Part shown: positions 53,101-63,900 of the stretch, piece by piece
Numbering within the stretch: position 1 is the stretch's first letter
How the letters are laid out: each line of letters starts with the position of its first letter
NCBI GenBank assembly: GCA_030144725.1
Contig: JASKMD010000018.1
Span: 194,782 to 258,781, forward strand
Length of the DNA stretch: 64,000 bases
DNA from: Haematococcus lacustris
Taxonomy: Eukaryota; Chlorophyta; Chlorophyceae; Chlamydomonadales; Haematococcaceae
Direction: 5' to 3'
The notes under the pieces: generated by a model
What the model was told of the DNA's origin: nothing
The model's database searches: none
Seen by the model: the letters and a program-made list of their open reading frames with translations, nothing else
Position numbers and translations under genes: made by a program

Positions 53101-56100
53101 CACTGATTATAAGCTGAAGGGGTTGAGCTCTAAGGGGCCACAGGCTGCAAGTAGGTTCCGCAGCTGCTTGTAGCCCAGTCATGGGTATTCCTTGCCCATG
53201 GCTGGCAGCGCAGGCAGCTCAGGCCACCAGCACAGCTCCAGCGCGCGCCACTTGCTTAGCGCTGCATTGCAGTCCCTGTCTACCCACCTGCCTGGCTGTG
53301 ATCCTGCTTTAGCATCGGCAGCCTTGCCCTTGCCTTGGCCTTTGCCCCTGGTGGGCTGGGTTGGCTCAGCTGCCTGCTCAGCCTTGGTACGCATGATGTG
53401 CTTGGCTGGTGGGGAGTGCTGGGCCCAGGCTCTGAGGCTGTTGTCTGTGTGGCTGCCTGGCTGCTGCCTGGGGCTTGCGTGATGCTGGCAGGAGCCCCTA
53501 AGCAGGGCCTGAGCAGCATGGTGGACCGGCTGGTGCAGCAGGTCGACGCCGAAGCTGGTGGCGCCTGGGCTTGCACTGAGATGAGTCTGGTGGGTCAGGG
53601 CTGGCGCAGGGATAGGCTGGCTGGCTGGTCGGGTACCGGCAAGGGGTTGGTGCAGTCATCAGGGCCACAGGGAGGAGGAAGGGGGTTTGAGATGTATGAT
53701 GAAGCCAGCTGTGCTGTGTAGCGTGCATATAAGACTACAGGCGTTGCACGTTGTCCTATTAGTCATTACATGCTGTGCAGTGTTGCAGCACCTGGTGCCG
53801 GGCATTGCACGCTGAGCCCCTAGGGTCATGCTCGTCACATGCAGTGCATGCACTTCAGTGGCATGTGTCATGGTGCTGCCCCTTGAGGCACTGCAAGGCA
53901 GAGCTGGCATGCAGTTCCTGTCAAGCTGTCCATCTGCGTGTCGGCATGGCATGGCATGTTGCATACATGACCCAGCCCTCCGCACGCCACCACAGCTCCT
54001 GTTCAACAAAGCCCTGATGCTGGATAGAGTTAGGAACCCCTGACAGGCTACTACACTCCTTGACTGCATGGCATGGCATTGCATTGGCTGGGCTGGGCTG
54101 CAGGCAGAGCTGTGCACCCCTCAGCTGGGTGACGTGCTGGTGAGGTGCCGCTCCGGGCTGCGCTCACGCTATGCTGTGGGTCTGGGCCGCTACGCCTACC
54201 ACCTGCCCTCCTTACGCAAGGTGCACTGCTGAGGCGCTCAAGAGGGGCCTGTAGAGGGGCGAGAGGGTAGCACAGGTGACGGCAGAAACATAGGCTGGCT
54301 AGGAGTGGGTGGTCGTGCCAAGGCCTTGAGGGCAGGGGCAGGAGGGCAGGGGCAGGAGGGCAGGGGCAGGAGGGCAGGGACAGGAGGGCAGGGACAGGAG
54401 GGCAGGGGCAGGAGGGCAGGGACAGGAGGGCAGGGGCAGGAGGGCAGGGACAGGAGGGCAGGGGCAGGAGGGCAGGGGCAGGAGGGCAGGGACAGGAGGG
54501 CAGGGGCAGGAGGGCAGGGGCAGGAGGGCAGGGGCAGGAGGGCAGGGGCAGGAGGGCAGGGACAGGAGGGCAGGGACAGGAGGGCAGGGGCAGGAGGGCA
54601 GGGGCAGGAGGGCAGGGGCAGGAGGGCAGGGACAGGAGGGCAGGGACAGGAGGGCAGGGGCAGGAGGGCAGGGACAGGAGGGCAGGGGCAGGAGGGCAGG
54701 GACAGGAGGGCAGGGGCAGGAGGGCAGGGGCAGGAGGGCAGGGACAGGAGGGCAGGGGCAGGAGGGCAGGGGCAGGAGGGCAGGGGCAGGAGGGCAGGGA
54801 CAGGAGGGCAGGGGCAGGAGGGCAGGGGCAGGAGGGCAGGGACAGGAGGGCAGGGGCAGGAGGGCAGGGGCAGGAGGGCAGGGACAGGAGGGCAGGGGCA
54901 GGAGGGCAGGGACAGGAGGGCAGGGGCAGGAGGGCAGGGACAGGAGGGCAGGGGCAGGAGGGCAGGGGCAGGAGGGCAGGGACAGGAGGGCAGGGGCAGG
55001 AGGGCAGGGGCCAGGAGGCAGGTGCAGGTCTGTAGACCAGGGCCAGGGTGTGCCAGGGACCCCAAGGGCCTTGCAGCCCGGCTGGTATCAGTAGGCATGT
55101 GCTCCCAGAGCATGAGTGCATGGCCACCAGGGGTGGCGTCATCTGGGATGGAGGGCAGGCCCAGGACAGGGTCTGTTGCAGAGCAGTGGTGCGCCCTGCC
55201 CTGGCCCCAGGTGCTGTCTGGCCACAACGCCAGGCTGCGCCCCAAGCTGCGAGTGAAGGAGGACGCCCTGCAGGCAAGTGCTTGCTGGACTTGTCAAATC
55301 CCTGTCCTACTTTGTGCCTCTGCCCTCCTGGCCCCTGCTGTGCACTTATTGGCTGAGGTTTGTCTGTGGGTGTTACGACTGAGGAAACCTCACACGGCCT
55401 CTTTGCTTGCACACCACCTTTGTACATGGTGAGGTCCCGCGGTTCAGCCAAGCCTAACCCTTACCCCTGTGATCTTATGGACTCCCTGACAAGGAGCCAC
55501 ACATGGTCTCTCTACTGACGAACCAATCTGCAGCAGGCTGCAGCACCAGTTTCTTCCCTTGCCAGCAGCTGCTGTTGCTGCTGGCGCCTGCAGGTCTGCC
55601 TCGATGCCTGTGACCTCACCTCAATTTTTGGCCGCACTTGCGTTGCCGTAGAGGTGCCGCCCCGCCCCCCCCAGGGCATGGCACCAGCCTCCAGCCGTGC
55701 AGGTAACAGCCTACAAAACCTGCTCCTCCCGTCCCCACCACCTTACCCCACCCAGCAGAGGAGCACACCACCCACGGCCACATCCTGACCCTCACATCTG
55801 GGCACCTGCTGGTCTGCCTACATGCCATCCCACTAGCTTACATGCCCATGCACACATGCTCACCTGCAGTCGCCCCGCCTCACAGCCCCGGCACAGGAGC
55901 GAAGCTGCCGCTGTTGCTCTGCACCGCCGATTTGGACACCCTGATGATTTGCAGCCAGGCTATGGTGCGCCTCCTCTCCTCCTCTCCTCTCATTCCAATG
56001 CGTTCCATTTCCTCCCTTCTCCATCCCATATTACATGCGCCCCCCTTCCCTCTTCCCTTCTATGCTCCCTTTCGCCTTCCTACATGCTCCTTTACCCCAC

Positions 56101-59100
56101 GTTTCCCCTCTTCTCCATCTCAAGACAGCAACAGCCACAGCCCAGCATAGTGCCTGACCCAGTGGCGCTGTACCCGCTCACCCACTCACCCGCAGCTTCC
56201 CCCTCACCCACCCACCCACCCACCCACCCACCCACCCACCCACCCACCCACCCACCCACCCACCCACCCACCCACCCACCCACCCACCCACCCACCCACC
56301 CACCCACCCACCCACCCACCCACCCACCCACCCACCCACCCACCCACCCACCCACCCACCCACCCACCCACCCACCCACCCACCCACCCACCCACCCACC
56401 CACCCACCCACCCACCCACCCACCCACCCACCCACCCACCTCCTCCTGCCCAGGACCGAGACAAGGCCCTGGCTGCCTCCTTGCACTCCTCAGCTCCCAG
56501 CCACCTCTCACGAGCTCTGCAGCAGGGCCCTCGCGTGCCCCCAAGTCAGGACTTGCCTGATCCTGACGCTGCTGCGGCCATCGGCAGGGGCCCATGGGCG
56601 CAGCAGGCTGCAGCGGCCGTCAGCCCTGCAGGCTATTCCAATGTCACAGGCAAGCTGTGAGACGCCCGGGGCGGGGCGCATGGGGCGGGGCGCATGGGGC
56701 GGGGCTCATGGGGCAGTTCAAGGGTGAAGGCTGAAGGTGACATACCAGGGCAGGATTTGCAGGTTCAAGGGCAGGCCTAGTAGAGGCTAGGGATGCCACA
56801 AAAGGCAGAGGTGGGCAGGGAAGCTGTGCTACAGTAACGAATGCAAGTGGGGAGAGACAAGAAAGGACGGGGAGTGCAGGGGCATTCACAGTTCTTCCTA
56901 GAGCAGGGCAAGCAGCACGCCTTACCTGCTACACCTCCTGCTCACTCCTCCCTGCCCGCCTCTCTGTAGCAGTAGGCATTGTGCCACCAGCACAGGCATA
57001 GAGTGCGCTGCTGCTGTGTGCCCGCAGTCGTGTTCATAGAGGAGGGCAACAGCGGGCTGCTTGCCACCAAGATGGCCCTGGCCCTGGCCAGGTGATCAAC
57101 ATGCGACGGTGATGAGTACAGGGGGCTGAGGCTGAGGCTGGGGGTGAGGGTGCAGTGGCCCCCCTACTTGCCACGCTGCCACCACGGGTTCACCTCCCTG
57201 CCTGCCCCTGCCCTTGCTGCTGCTCAGGCCCCAGCTCGACACTGTGGTGCTGACCATGTTTGTGTCGCGCTGCATCGATGTGGAAGCCGGCAAGGCCTGC
57301 CTGGAGGGCCATCTCAAGCGCCTGCATGACCGGCCACATGTGGACGTGCGCACAAACGTGCTGGTCAGTGGTACGCCTGCCAGGCCACGCTGGCCAGCAG
57401 AGCCGCTGCCCATGGCTGAGCTGAAGAGTGTCTGGGGTGGAGGGAGGGAGGGACCAGGGCAGGGCAGAGTGGGAGAGGGTGAGGGGGGCCCCTTGCGAAT
57501 GCCTACCCTTCCTCTTCTTTCGCCCTTCTACTCGCCCTCCTTCCCCTCTTGCTGCCCCTGCTCCTCACCTCATTGGCTGGAGCAAACTGCGCGGCAGCAA
57601 TGATAGCTCGCTCTCCAGCACATGGAGTTGTACACCAGCGGCCCTGTCCCACACTTCCGCTGCTTGGGCTGCCTCTCCCCTGCCTGCTGCTCGACCTGCT
57701 TGCAACCAGGCAGCCTATCGTGCTCTCCACTCTCGCTCTGCTGCCTGGTCAGTCGCCTCCTGCTTGACGCCCTGGCAGGTGAAAGGTGAAGCGGGCTTGC
57801 TGGACAGCATGCGGCGACATGTGTTGGAGCTGGGCGCTGACCTCATGGTGCTCGCCTCACAGCGCGTCACCAGCAACTCCATGCTGTCAGTCATTGGAAG
57901 TGTGACGCTGGCCATCATCAAGCGTGTGGAGGTAGGCGGGGCTGGCTGGGGAAGCGGGAGCATGGGAGTTGAGGCAGAATAAGAGAGAGAGGGGGGCAGA
58001 GATGAAAGTCACAGGGCATAAGGGCGGAGGTGTGGGAGGTAAGGCAAGGCAGTAGCAGGGCTGGAGAGAGGTGTAATGAAAGATGCAAGAAAAAGGGAGG
58101 CCGTGGAGAATAGGGCTAGAGCAACTGAAACAATATCTGGTCAGGGAGGCAATTTAGAAAAAAACACGTGGAGACAGAACGGCATGTGCTCAGAGCTAGG
58201 GTACAGCTGCACCGGAGCTGTCAGCCTTCCCTGCCACCCAATTGCCAGCCTGCGCACCAGCCTAGAGACATTAGCCTGCCTGCCTGCCTGTTTGCCTGCC
58301 TGCCTGTTTGCCTGCCTGCCTGTTTGCCTGCCTGTCTGGCCTGCCTTCCCAGGTACCCACTGTGGTGCTGACCCCTGCCTGCGCCGCTGCCGTTGAGTCC
58401 CTGTACTCTGCCAAGCGTGGCATGCGGGCGCTGGCTGTGGTGGAGCCTGGCGCCATGCAAGGCAGCCTGCCCTACCTGATTAACCGCCTGCTCCACAGCC
58501 GCACCCCGGACAAGCTGTTCCTTGGACAGGTCAGGGCGTGCAGCAGCTGACACTGATGGCTTAGCAAGAGGGGGGCTGGGCAGGGCAAGCTAGAGCAGGG
58601 GAGGTGGGAAGGAGGGTTGGTGAGCAGGGGCGATGGGCAGGGGCGGTGGGAAGGGTTAGTGGGCAGGGGCGGTGGGAAGGGTGGGTGAGCAGGGTTAGTG
58701 GGCAGGGGCGGTGAGCAGGGGCACTGCGCAGGCCACATGACAATACCATATCATGTGATGTGGCTCAGGGTGTAGGCGACCATGACTACTCCGCCTGCTG
58801 CAACCCACAAGCCATGCCTCACACCTGCCGGCACCTCCCTGCCTCTTCTGCCAACACGTTCCACCCACACTGAGCTTTGCCAGCTTCTTGGTGCCCAGTC
58901 CCACCTCCCACCCCTGCACTTGTCCCTCGCTTCCTGACTGCTGCCTGGTCTGCTGCCCCACCGCCTAGGTCCTCAATGCACTGTGTGCCCTTGCCTGCTG
59001 CACTGACTGCTGCGCTGCAGGTCAAGCATGCTGCACACCTGACGCAGCAGCAGCAGGCGCAGTACCGGCTGCACATGACGGCTGCCGTCAACCTGGTGCA

Positions 59101-59667
59101 GGGCCAGGGCGTCCCGGCCTACCCAGTTCAGGTCAGTGGGGGGCTGGGCCGACTGCTCCAGGAAGGGGCTTGCAGGTGGGCTAGAGCCTGCCGTGCTGCC
59201 CTGCCTGCCTGCCTGCAAGCTTGAGTGCAGGTGGCCACCAGCTCTCAGTTCTTGACCAGTGCTCACTCAGCTTTCACCAGGCTGCCCAGACTGCTGGTGG
59301 GCAAGGTCAGGCAGCTACACCAGGCGGGCGAACATGTCCAGATCAAAATCCATTCCCACTATGCCAGCCTGCCACTGCTGGCAGGGCAGCTATACGGCAG
59401 CTGTATGTAGCAATGCCAGTGCTGCTGTGCCGCACACCTGTGTTGTTGCAACACTGCCGTGCCCTGCAGCTGGAAGGCCCAGCCGAGGCCTGTTTGGCTG
59501 AGGGCGTGGTGGACTGTGGCGCACACCTGCTGGCCCTGCAGCTGCCCCCGGAGGGACGCAGCATACCCCGACCCATCGTGGCCTTGCTAGGCCACTGCAA
59601 GGCTGCGCTGCTGCTGTATCGCAGCCTGCCGCACCGGGCCAAGCTGGGCGGCGCAGTGGATGGCTAG
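38184..59667 (+). CDS. Very large gene with C-terminal universal-stress-protein-like regions
   Basis: Phase-consistent exons: 38184-38325, 38562-38623, 39722-39799, 40206-40345, 40496-40559, 41040-41126, 42190-44196, 44656-45315, 45956-46051, 46578-46599, 47368-about 47567, 48721-48864, 49258-49380, about 51156-51330, 51469-51520, 51734-51922, 53492-53589, 54104-54220, 55211-55273, 55594-55702, 55870-55964, 56454-56649, 57028-57091, 57228-57363, 57779-57931, 58353-58529, 59021-59131, 59231-59305, 59470-59667. At least one exon between 51922 and 53492 is unresolved. The two long exons (42190-45315) code disordered Ser/Pro/Ala-rich sequence. The last seven exons resemble two USP folds: VVFIEEGNSGLLATKMALAL, TVVLTMFVSRCID and GADLMVLASQRVTSNSMLS then VPTVVLTP, followed by MRALAVVEP and GAHLLALQLPPEG. 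Function is unknown. The N-terminal third could belong to a separate gene. Confidence 0.55.
41180..41300. repeat. Imperfect CATCAGGGC / CCCATGGCCACCCGCATC repeat
   Basis: Several degenerate copies of a roughly 18- to 40-bp unit in the intron following the exon ending at 41126. Confidence 0.7.
45630..45866. mobile_element. AT-rich foldback/MITE-like element with 42-bp terminal inverted repeats
   Basis: Bases 45630-45671 are the inverted complement of 45824-45866, with about five differences and one indel (GTATGC...CTTGTTGGTGA against its complement). The interior holds two direct copies of a roughly 75-bp unit starting CGTCACCAAA and TTGTATCA. The whole 237 bp is strikingly AT-rich compared with the surrounding intron, and has no coding potential. 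I could not identify a clear target-site duplication. Confidence 0.7.
46139..46400. mobile_element. Short element sharing ends with the Fanzor-containing copy B
   Basis: The block 46139-46260 matches 49839-49970 almost base for base (ACCTTGG...CTCAACCTAGAG, then GTGTGGAGTTCCCATGCACA). The next block, starting GACTCAGCGTGGTGTGGGCA and ending with GATGCTGACAATGGC, matches 50832-50910. In copy B these two blocks are separated by the Fanzor-like frame; here they are joined directly. It looks like an internally deleted, non-autonomous derivative. Confidence 0.55.
49015..49100 (+). other. tRNA-like sequence (possible tRNA-derived SINE)
   Basis: The stretch contains TGCTCAATTGGTA, which fits a tRNA D-arm/box A, and about 40 bp later GTGGGTACGAACC, one base off the box B consensus. 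Acceptor-stem pairing is poor, so it is not a functional tRNA by eye. It lies in an intron of the large gene. Confidence 0.3.
49839..51075. mobile_element. Fanzor-containing element, copy B
   Basis: The left block (49839-49970) is repeated at 46139, and the right blocks (50830-50945 and 50965-51070) are repeated at 46264-46400 and 52340-52450. The middle carries the degenerate Fanzor-like frame on the minus strand. It sits in the intron between the large-gene exons ending at 49380 and starting at about 51156. Ends are inferred from repeat boundaries only. Confidence 0.55.
50088..50640 (-). pseudogene. Fanzor (eukaryotic TnpB-like) C-terminal fragment, copy B
   Basis: The minus-strand frame 50492-50088 contains RWVDRDCNAALNMQRIGEAK, which fits the third RuvC motif of TnpB/Fanzor nucleases (DRDxNAAxNI). 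It is followed by LELCYWPEQG and KGKEYPGLDYKRVRDKLPK. Upstream, 50629 down to about 50470, the segment VRGLMWCP lies in a different frame, so a frameshift or lost intron separates them. The N-terminal RuvC I and II regions are absent, so it cannot code an active nuclease as it stands. Family assignment rests on the RuvC III motif and on the recurring tail in this window. Confidence 0.6.
52320..52450. repeat. Third copy of the element's right-end block
   Basis: About 110 bp at 52340-52450 match 50965-51070 with only scattered changes (CATGCTGGCTCCCATGTGGC and CCGCATGGTGCTTACATGTC are shared). It is not adjacent to left-end sequence here. Confidence 0.75.
53070..53480 (-). pseudogene. Fanzor-like C-terminal fragment, copy C
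   Basis: The minus-strand frame 53394-53179 has EQAAEPTQPTRGKG and GRWVDRDCNAALSKWRALEL followed by CWWPELPALPAMGKEYP, and a stop interrupts it one residue later. Compared with copy B about eight residues after NAAL are deleted. The 3' flank (53075-53130) also matches copy B (50015-50075). It is directly next to the large-gene exon starting at 53492, so the insertion ended close to a splice acceptor. Confidence 0.6.
54327..55012. repeat. 14-bp minisatellite with two unit types
   Basis: About 49 copies of GGGRCAGGAGGGCA where R is either G or A in irregular order, in the large-gene intron between exons 54220 and 55211. The 300- to 460-aa frames through it are artefacts. Confidence 0.97.
56206..56442. 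repeat. (CCCA)n array, about 59 copies
   Basis: Perfect tetranucleotide run ending about 10 bp before the acceptor of the exon at 56454, so it replaces the usual polypyrimidine context. Confidence 0.97.
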
Positions 59668-60998
59668 CAGCTCAGCAGTCAGCCACCACATGGGGTGGTC
59701 ACATCATACACTCATGCCCATCACTACAACACAGACATCCTATAATCCGAGACAAAAAGTGACGTCATGCTAGCTGGGTGCAGGCACGCCACGCCCCACA
59801 GTTCTGGCACATGGCTTGGCACATGTGTATGGTGTATGTGGAACGTGGTTGCCGTATCATTGTCCATCGTGCATGCCTCGGATGAAACCAGGAATGACAT
59901 ACGATTAGGTCACCCCCGCGGTTGGCCCACCCCCCATGACCAAAGAGATACAAACTAACTCATTTCTGCACGGATGAGGCCGCCGATTGGTGCGATGAGC
60001 TGCTGATGGCTTGACGAGTGTGTCACATAGTCAAATGCTCCTCTATCTGTTTATCCAACCCTACACCGCTGGCCTCCCCCCCCCCCCGGCCGCCTGCCCT
60101 CTGCCCCTTGCCTAACCGCCCCTGCTGGCTTCCTGCTGCCCCATTTGCCCGCCACCTCCCACCGCGCCCTGCACCCTGCTTTACACACTATCTGTTCAAC
60201 ACTCCCCTTACAAGCTCTGTAGTCTAAGGAAGGAAACACACAGGGTTTCTCATCTTAGATGCTGACATGGCGTTCCCTGGCCATAGAATGTGAAAATGCA
60301 TGCATGGGTGCAGTGTGCAAGCCAGCCCGCTTCTGTTCACGCTAGGGTCATTAGCCTTACACACGTTATACCCATCGCCCGAATGACTCGCGGTGACTCT
60401 TTGAAGCTAACATGATCCTTAGCGATATCTCGCATCGAGCCTCAAGCCTCCAGTGCCTCTGCCCAACCCACAAGCATACTCTGAGCGTGCTGTGGAGTAT
60501 ACGATTTCACGAGGAGGATGCGTCGCTTTTCGGGCGCTGCTATTGCCAACCGGCCGAGAGAGACACTGATGCCAGCGAGAGTCCCAGCGGACATAGGAGT
60601 TGCCAGCCAGCAAAGCTCCCGCAACTCCCTCTTCGTCGCCCTGTATGTAGTGGAAGTTCACAGTGCATCTGAAATGCACCGTTGCAAGTGTCTTACTTTG
60701 GGCAGTGTGCCACACGCAGGGCCAGCGTATGTGCACTGGTTGTGCTTAGCGGCTTGGTCGGGGCTTGCTGTAGCCACGACCACGAGGCCAGGCAGCACCT
60801 GCTATCCCAGTCTCCTGCAATATTATACCAGGTCAGCGCTGGCATACCAAATCAGTGCCAGCTCGGCACGAAGTTTTGAAACAGGGCCGCCAAGGCTTCG
60901 ATGCAGCGCTTGAGCTATTAATCTACCGCACATATGTGCACACAACGAAAGCTCTCTGCAGTCCTCACATTGTTCACCAAACTCGCACGGATGAGACC
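59668..60998. other. Spacer before the rhodopsin gene
   Basis: Holds a block at about 59748-59850 that resembles 38690-38790 (shared core GTCATGCTxGCTGGxTGCxGGCACGCCA). The frame of the first rhodopsin exon stays open upstream to 60855, so an earlier start cannot be excluded. I see nothing else. Confidence 0.4.
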
Positions 60999-63900
60999 AT
61001 GATTACTCTGGCATACAAGGGTGCCTTCAATGCCATGCAGATGAGTGCGTGCGCCTTCTTCACTGCCCTGGTGCTAAACCTGACGTCCCTTGTGTTTGAG
61101 GACTCAGCAGCCAAGCGCACCCTGGCCCTGCTGTCATGTGTGGTCAAGGCTGCAGCGTGCTCCTCAGACCTGCTGATTGTGTACGATGCCACCCCAGTGC
61201 TGTACGATTCTGGCGGCTCACTGTGAGTGACAGGGAGCCGTCACACTTTGCCCTGCCACGTCCCTGTCTCGCACCTGTTTCCACGCACCCACTGCTGATT
61301 TGACTGACCGCTGGATAGCCCGCATTGGTGTGTATGCCTGTGAGGAGATGCCGCCTTTCATGTGAGACGGTACAGCTGGACTGGGCAGAGCCCTGTCGCA
61401 GCCACTGCTTCAGGCGCAGCTGGACCTGTCGCAGCCACTGCTCAGCCTGTGCCAAGCAGTCTTCCAGCTGATCAGGACCCAAGCCTGGGTACTCCCACCC
61501 TCGGCAGTCAGGATGGGCCACTCTGGCAGCTCAGGCCACTAGCACGCCTCTGCCCAGAACACCTGTACATCCAAGGAGCAGTAAGCAAGCTGCAGCTGTG
61601 AGCTCACCCTGGGTCCCTGTACATCCCTGCACCAACAACCCTGGACATCACAGAAATGATACTAGCAGTGTGCTGGACGGCAGCGTCTCGACACCCTCTG
61701 TATGTGTTTGTTTGAACAGTGCGGCTGAGAGGCAGGGTATGCGGCACCGCTGTTAGCTTGTGCAGCCTGCTCTGCTGCCCCGCGATGCAGGTTCATTCCC
61801 CAGCGCTATGTGCAGTGGATAGTGACTACCCCCCTCATGGTCTTCATCCTGTCTCAGATCAGCGACTTCTCCTGGCAGCGCCTCACAGCAACAGCAGCTG
61901 CAGATGTTCTCATGGTATTCCTGGGCGCCATGTCGCACTTGATGCCTGGCATGCTTGCATGTGAGTGTGATTATGCGGGTACCCCGGCGTGAGGGTAGCA
62001 TGATCCAACCCTTGGGGCCTGCTGTTCTCTCTGACCACTTCAACACCCTTGAAGGCCAGGCCTGCACTGGCCTGAACTGCCCTTGCCCTTCCTGCTGCTG
62101 CTGCTGCTGCTTCTATGGTACTTTGCGAGGCTTTATTGAAACCCTTGTTGCCTCGTTGCCTCCCTGCTCCTAGCCCCACTCTTGAGCTGGTATCTCCTAC
62201 CGCCCCAGCTCCTGCTTTGCACCCTGTCACATGCTGGCTCTCCGTTGCTCCCTCTCAGGCCCTGACCTTTTGGGCTGCAGGGGGACCCTTCCTGCTCAGC
62301 AGCCTGCTGTTCGTGCACGTGATGGCAGAGATGGCGGCGATGGTGGGCAGTGCCATTGAGGCGGACGCCAGCCAGTCACCCGCAGTGCGCCGCTCCCTGC
62401 AGTTCATCTGCGCAGGCACGCTCCTCATCTGGTCGCTGTTCCCAGTGGCTTGGCTCATGGCCCGATTCATGCCGCAGCACTTGATGTACAGTGAGGTGGG
62501 TGTGAGAGAGGGAGTGAGGGCACAACGATGAGGGGCAGGGCAGCTGCAAGGTTAGGTCTCAGCCTGACAGCACCACAGCTGTACACCCTGGACCAACAGC
62601 TGGGCATAGCTCAAGGGGGCCAGCCAGGTCATCCTAGTTCCTGACTGTGGGTGGGTGGGTGGTTAGGGGAGTGGGTGGGTGGGCGGGTTGTAACCTGGGT
62701 TGCAGACAGTACTGCAAAGTTGCTCTCGCACCTACCCTGGTGTGCTGCACTGCTACTGCAGGCGCTGGTGCTGTTTGCCAACTTCACCGCCAAGGTCATG
62801 TTCAGCTCCAGCATCATGTACGGGAACTACTACACCATTGCTCAGGTAGGGGCCCCAGGCCAGACCCTGTCCACAGCCTGACCTTCAAACCCATGCAGCA
62901 ATACTGACTCATGGCATATGCCAGTAGGCACTGCAGCAAGTGTTTCTGCTCACTTGCTTGGCTAATGCACTTTGATACTGGGCTGTGTGATATGCTGGTA
63001 ATTGGTTGCTTTTCCTTGCAAACTGACATCATATTCCACACCAGTACAAGCATTCGTCGTCATGCTCGCTGACTGCAACTTTGCCAGCCGCCCCCTGCAC
63101 CTGCCCACTGCCTGCTGACGGGCTCGGCCGTGGCTTGCATGCAGAGGCGGTTGATTGCCACACAGCTGGCTGAGAACGAGGCACGCATCACGATGGTGCA
63201 TGATTTGAAGGAGGCCGTGACCCGCAAGGACCAGGTGAGGGGTGATGAAGGGCAGGGCTTCAGGCAGCAGAGACAGAGGTTATACGTTGTAATGCTAGCA
63301 CTGAAAGGGGCTGGAAGAAGCTGGGGGCGCTTAGGGTAGAAGCTGGGGGCAAGGGGCAGCCACTGCAAAGAGTGTAGCAGTCAGTACAACCGCCAACATG
63401 TGAGGGGCTAAAGCTGTAAGTGGTGCAAGCTCTACAGCAGGTCAGGATCATCTGGCTTCACTAGTGGTGGGTCGTCTGAGGCTTGGCCGTCAGCCATCTG
63501 GCGTCTTCTCCCGTGTGCAGCCATCCCACCTGCATCCAGACTGTAGACCGGTCACATGTCGCTGCTGACGCCTGGTGGGTTGTGCTGCTGCTGACGCCTG
63601 GTGGGTTGTGCTGTTGCCGTGCTGCAGTTCATGAGCCTGATGAGCCATGAGCTGCGTACGCCCCTGAACGGCATCATCCAGCTGTCAGATGCCCTATGCA
63701 GGGGAGCAGGTGGGAGGACGGCTGGGTAGGGTTTCCGCAGAGCTGGGTAAGGAGGGTCTTAGGCTGCAGGGTGAGTAAGCAGGCCAGAGGAGGAGGAGGG
63801 CAAGGGTGGGCATGTGTGTTTTACGGGATATGAAGCAGTGCAAGAGGATGCAGGCAGTCTTGGTGGTAGAGTGGGGGAGGTAAAGAGCAAGGCAGGGTAG

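Noticed and set aside
54051..55451. 466-aa and 375-aa repeat frames (LPSCPCPPA, GRRAGTGGQGQE)
   Set aside because: Artefact of the 14-bp minisatellite in an intron of the large gene.
56092..56595. WVGGWVGGW / THPPTHPPT repeat protein
   Set aside because: Artefact of the (CCCA)n array; the true exon begins at 56454 in another context.
59221..59667. Single 148-aa frame through the last part of the large gene
   Set aside because: Only its second half (from 59470) is the coding frame. The first half is out of frame with the better exon 59231-59305.
60855..60998. Extended N-terminus of the rhodopsin from an upstream ATG
   Set aside because: The extra residues do not look like a signal or helix, and the Met at 60999 already precedes helix A; the extension cannot be fully excluded without transcript data.
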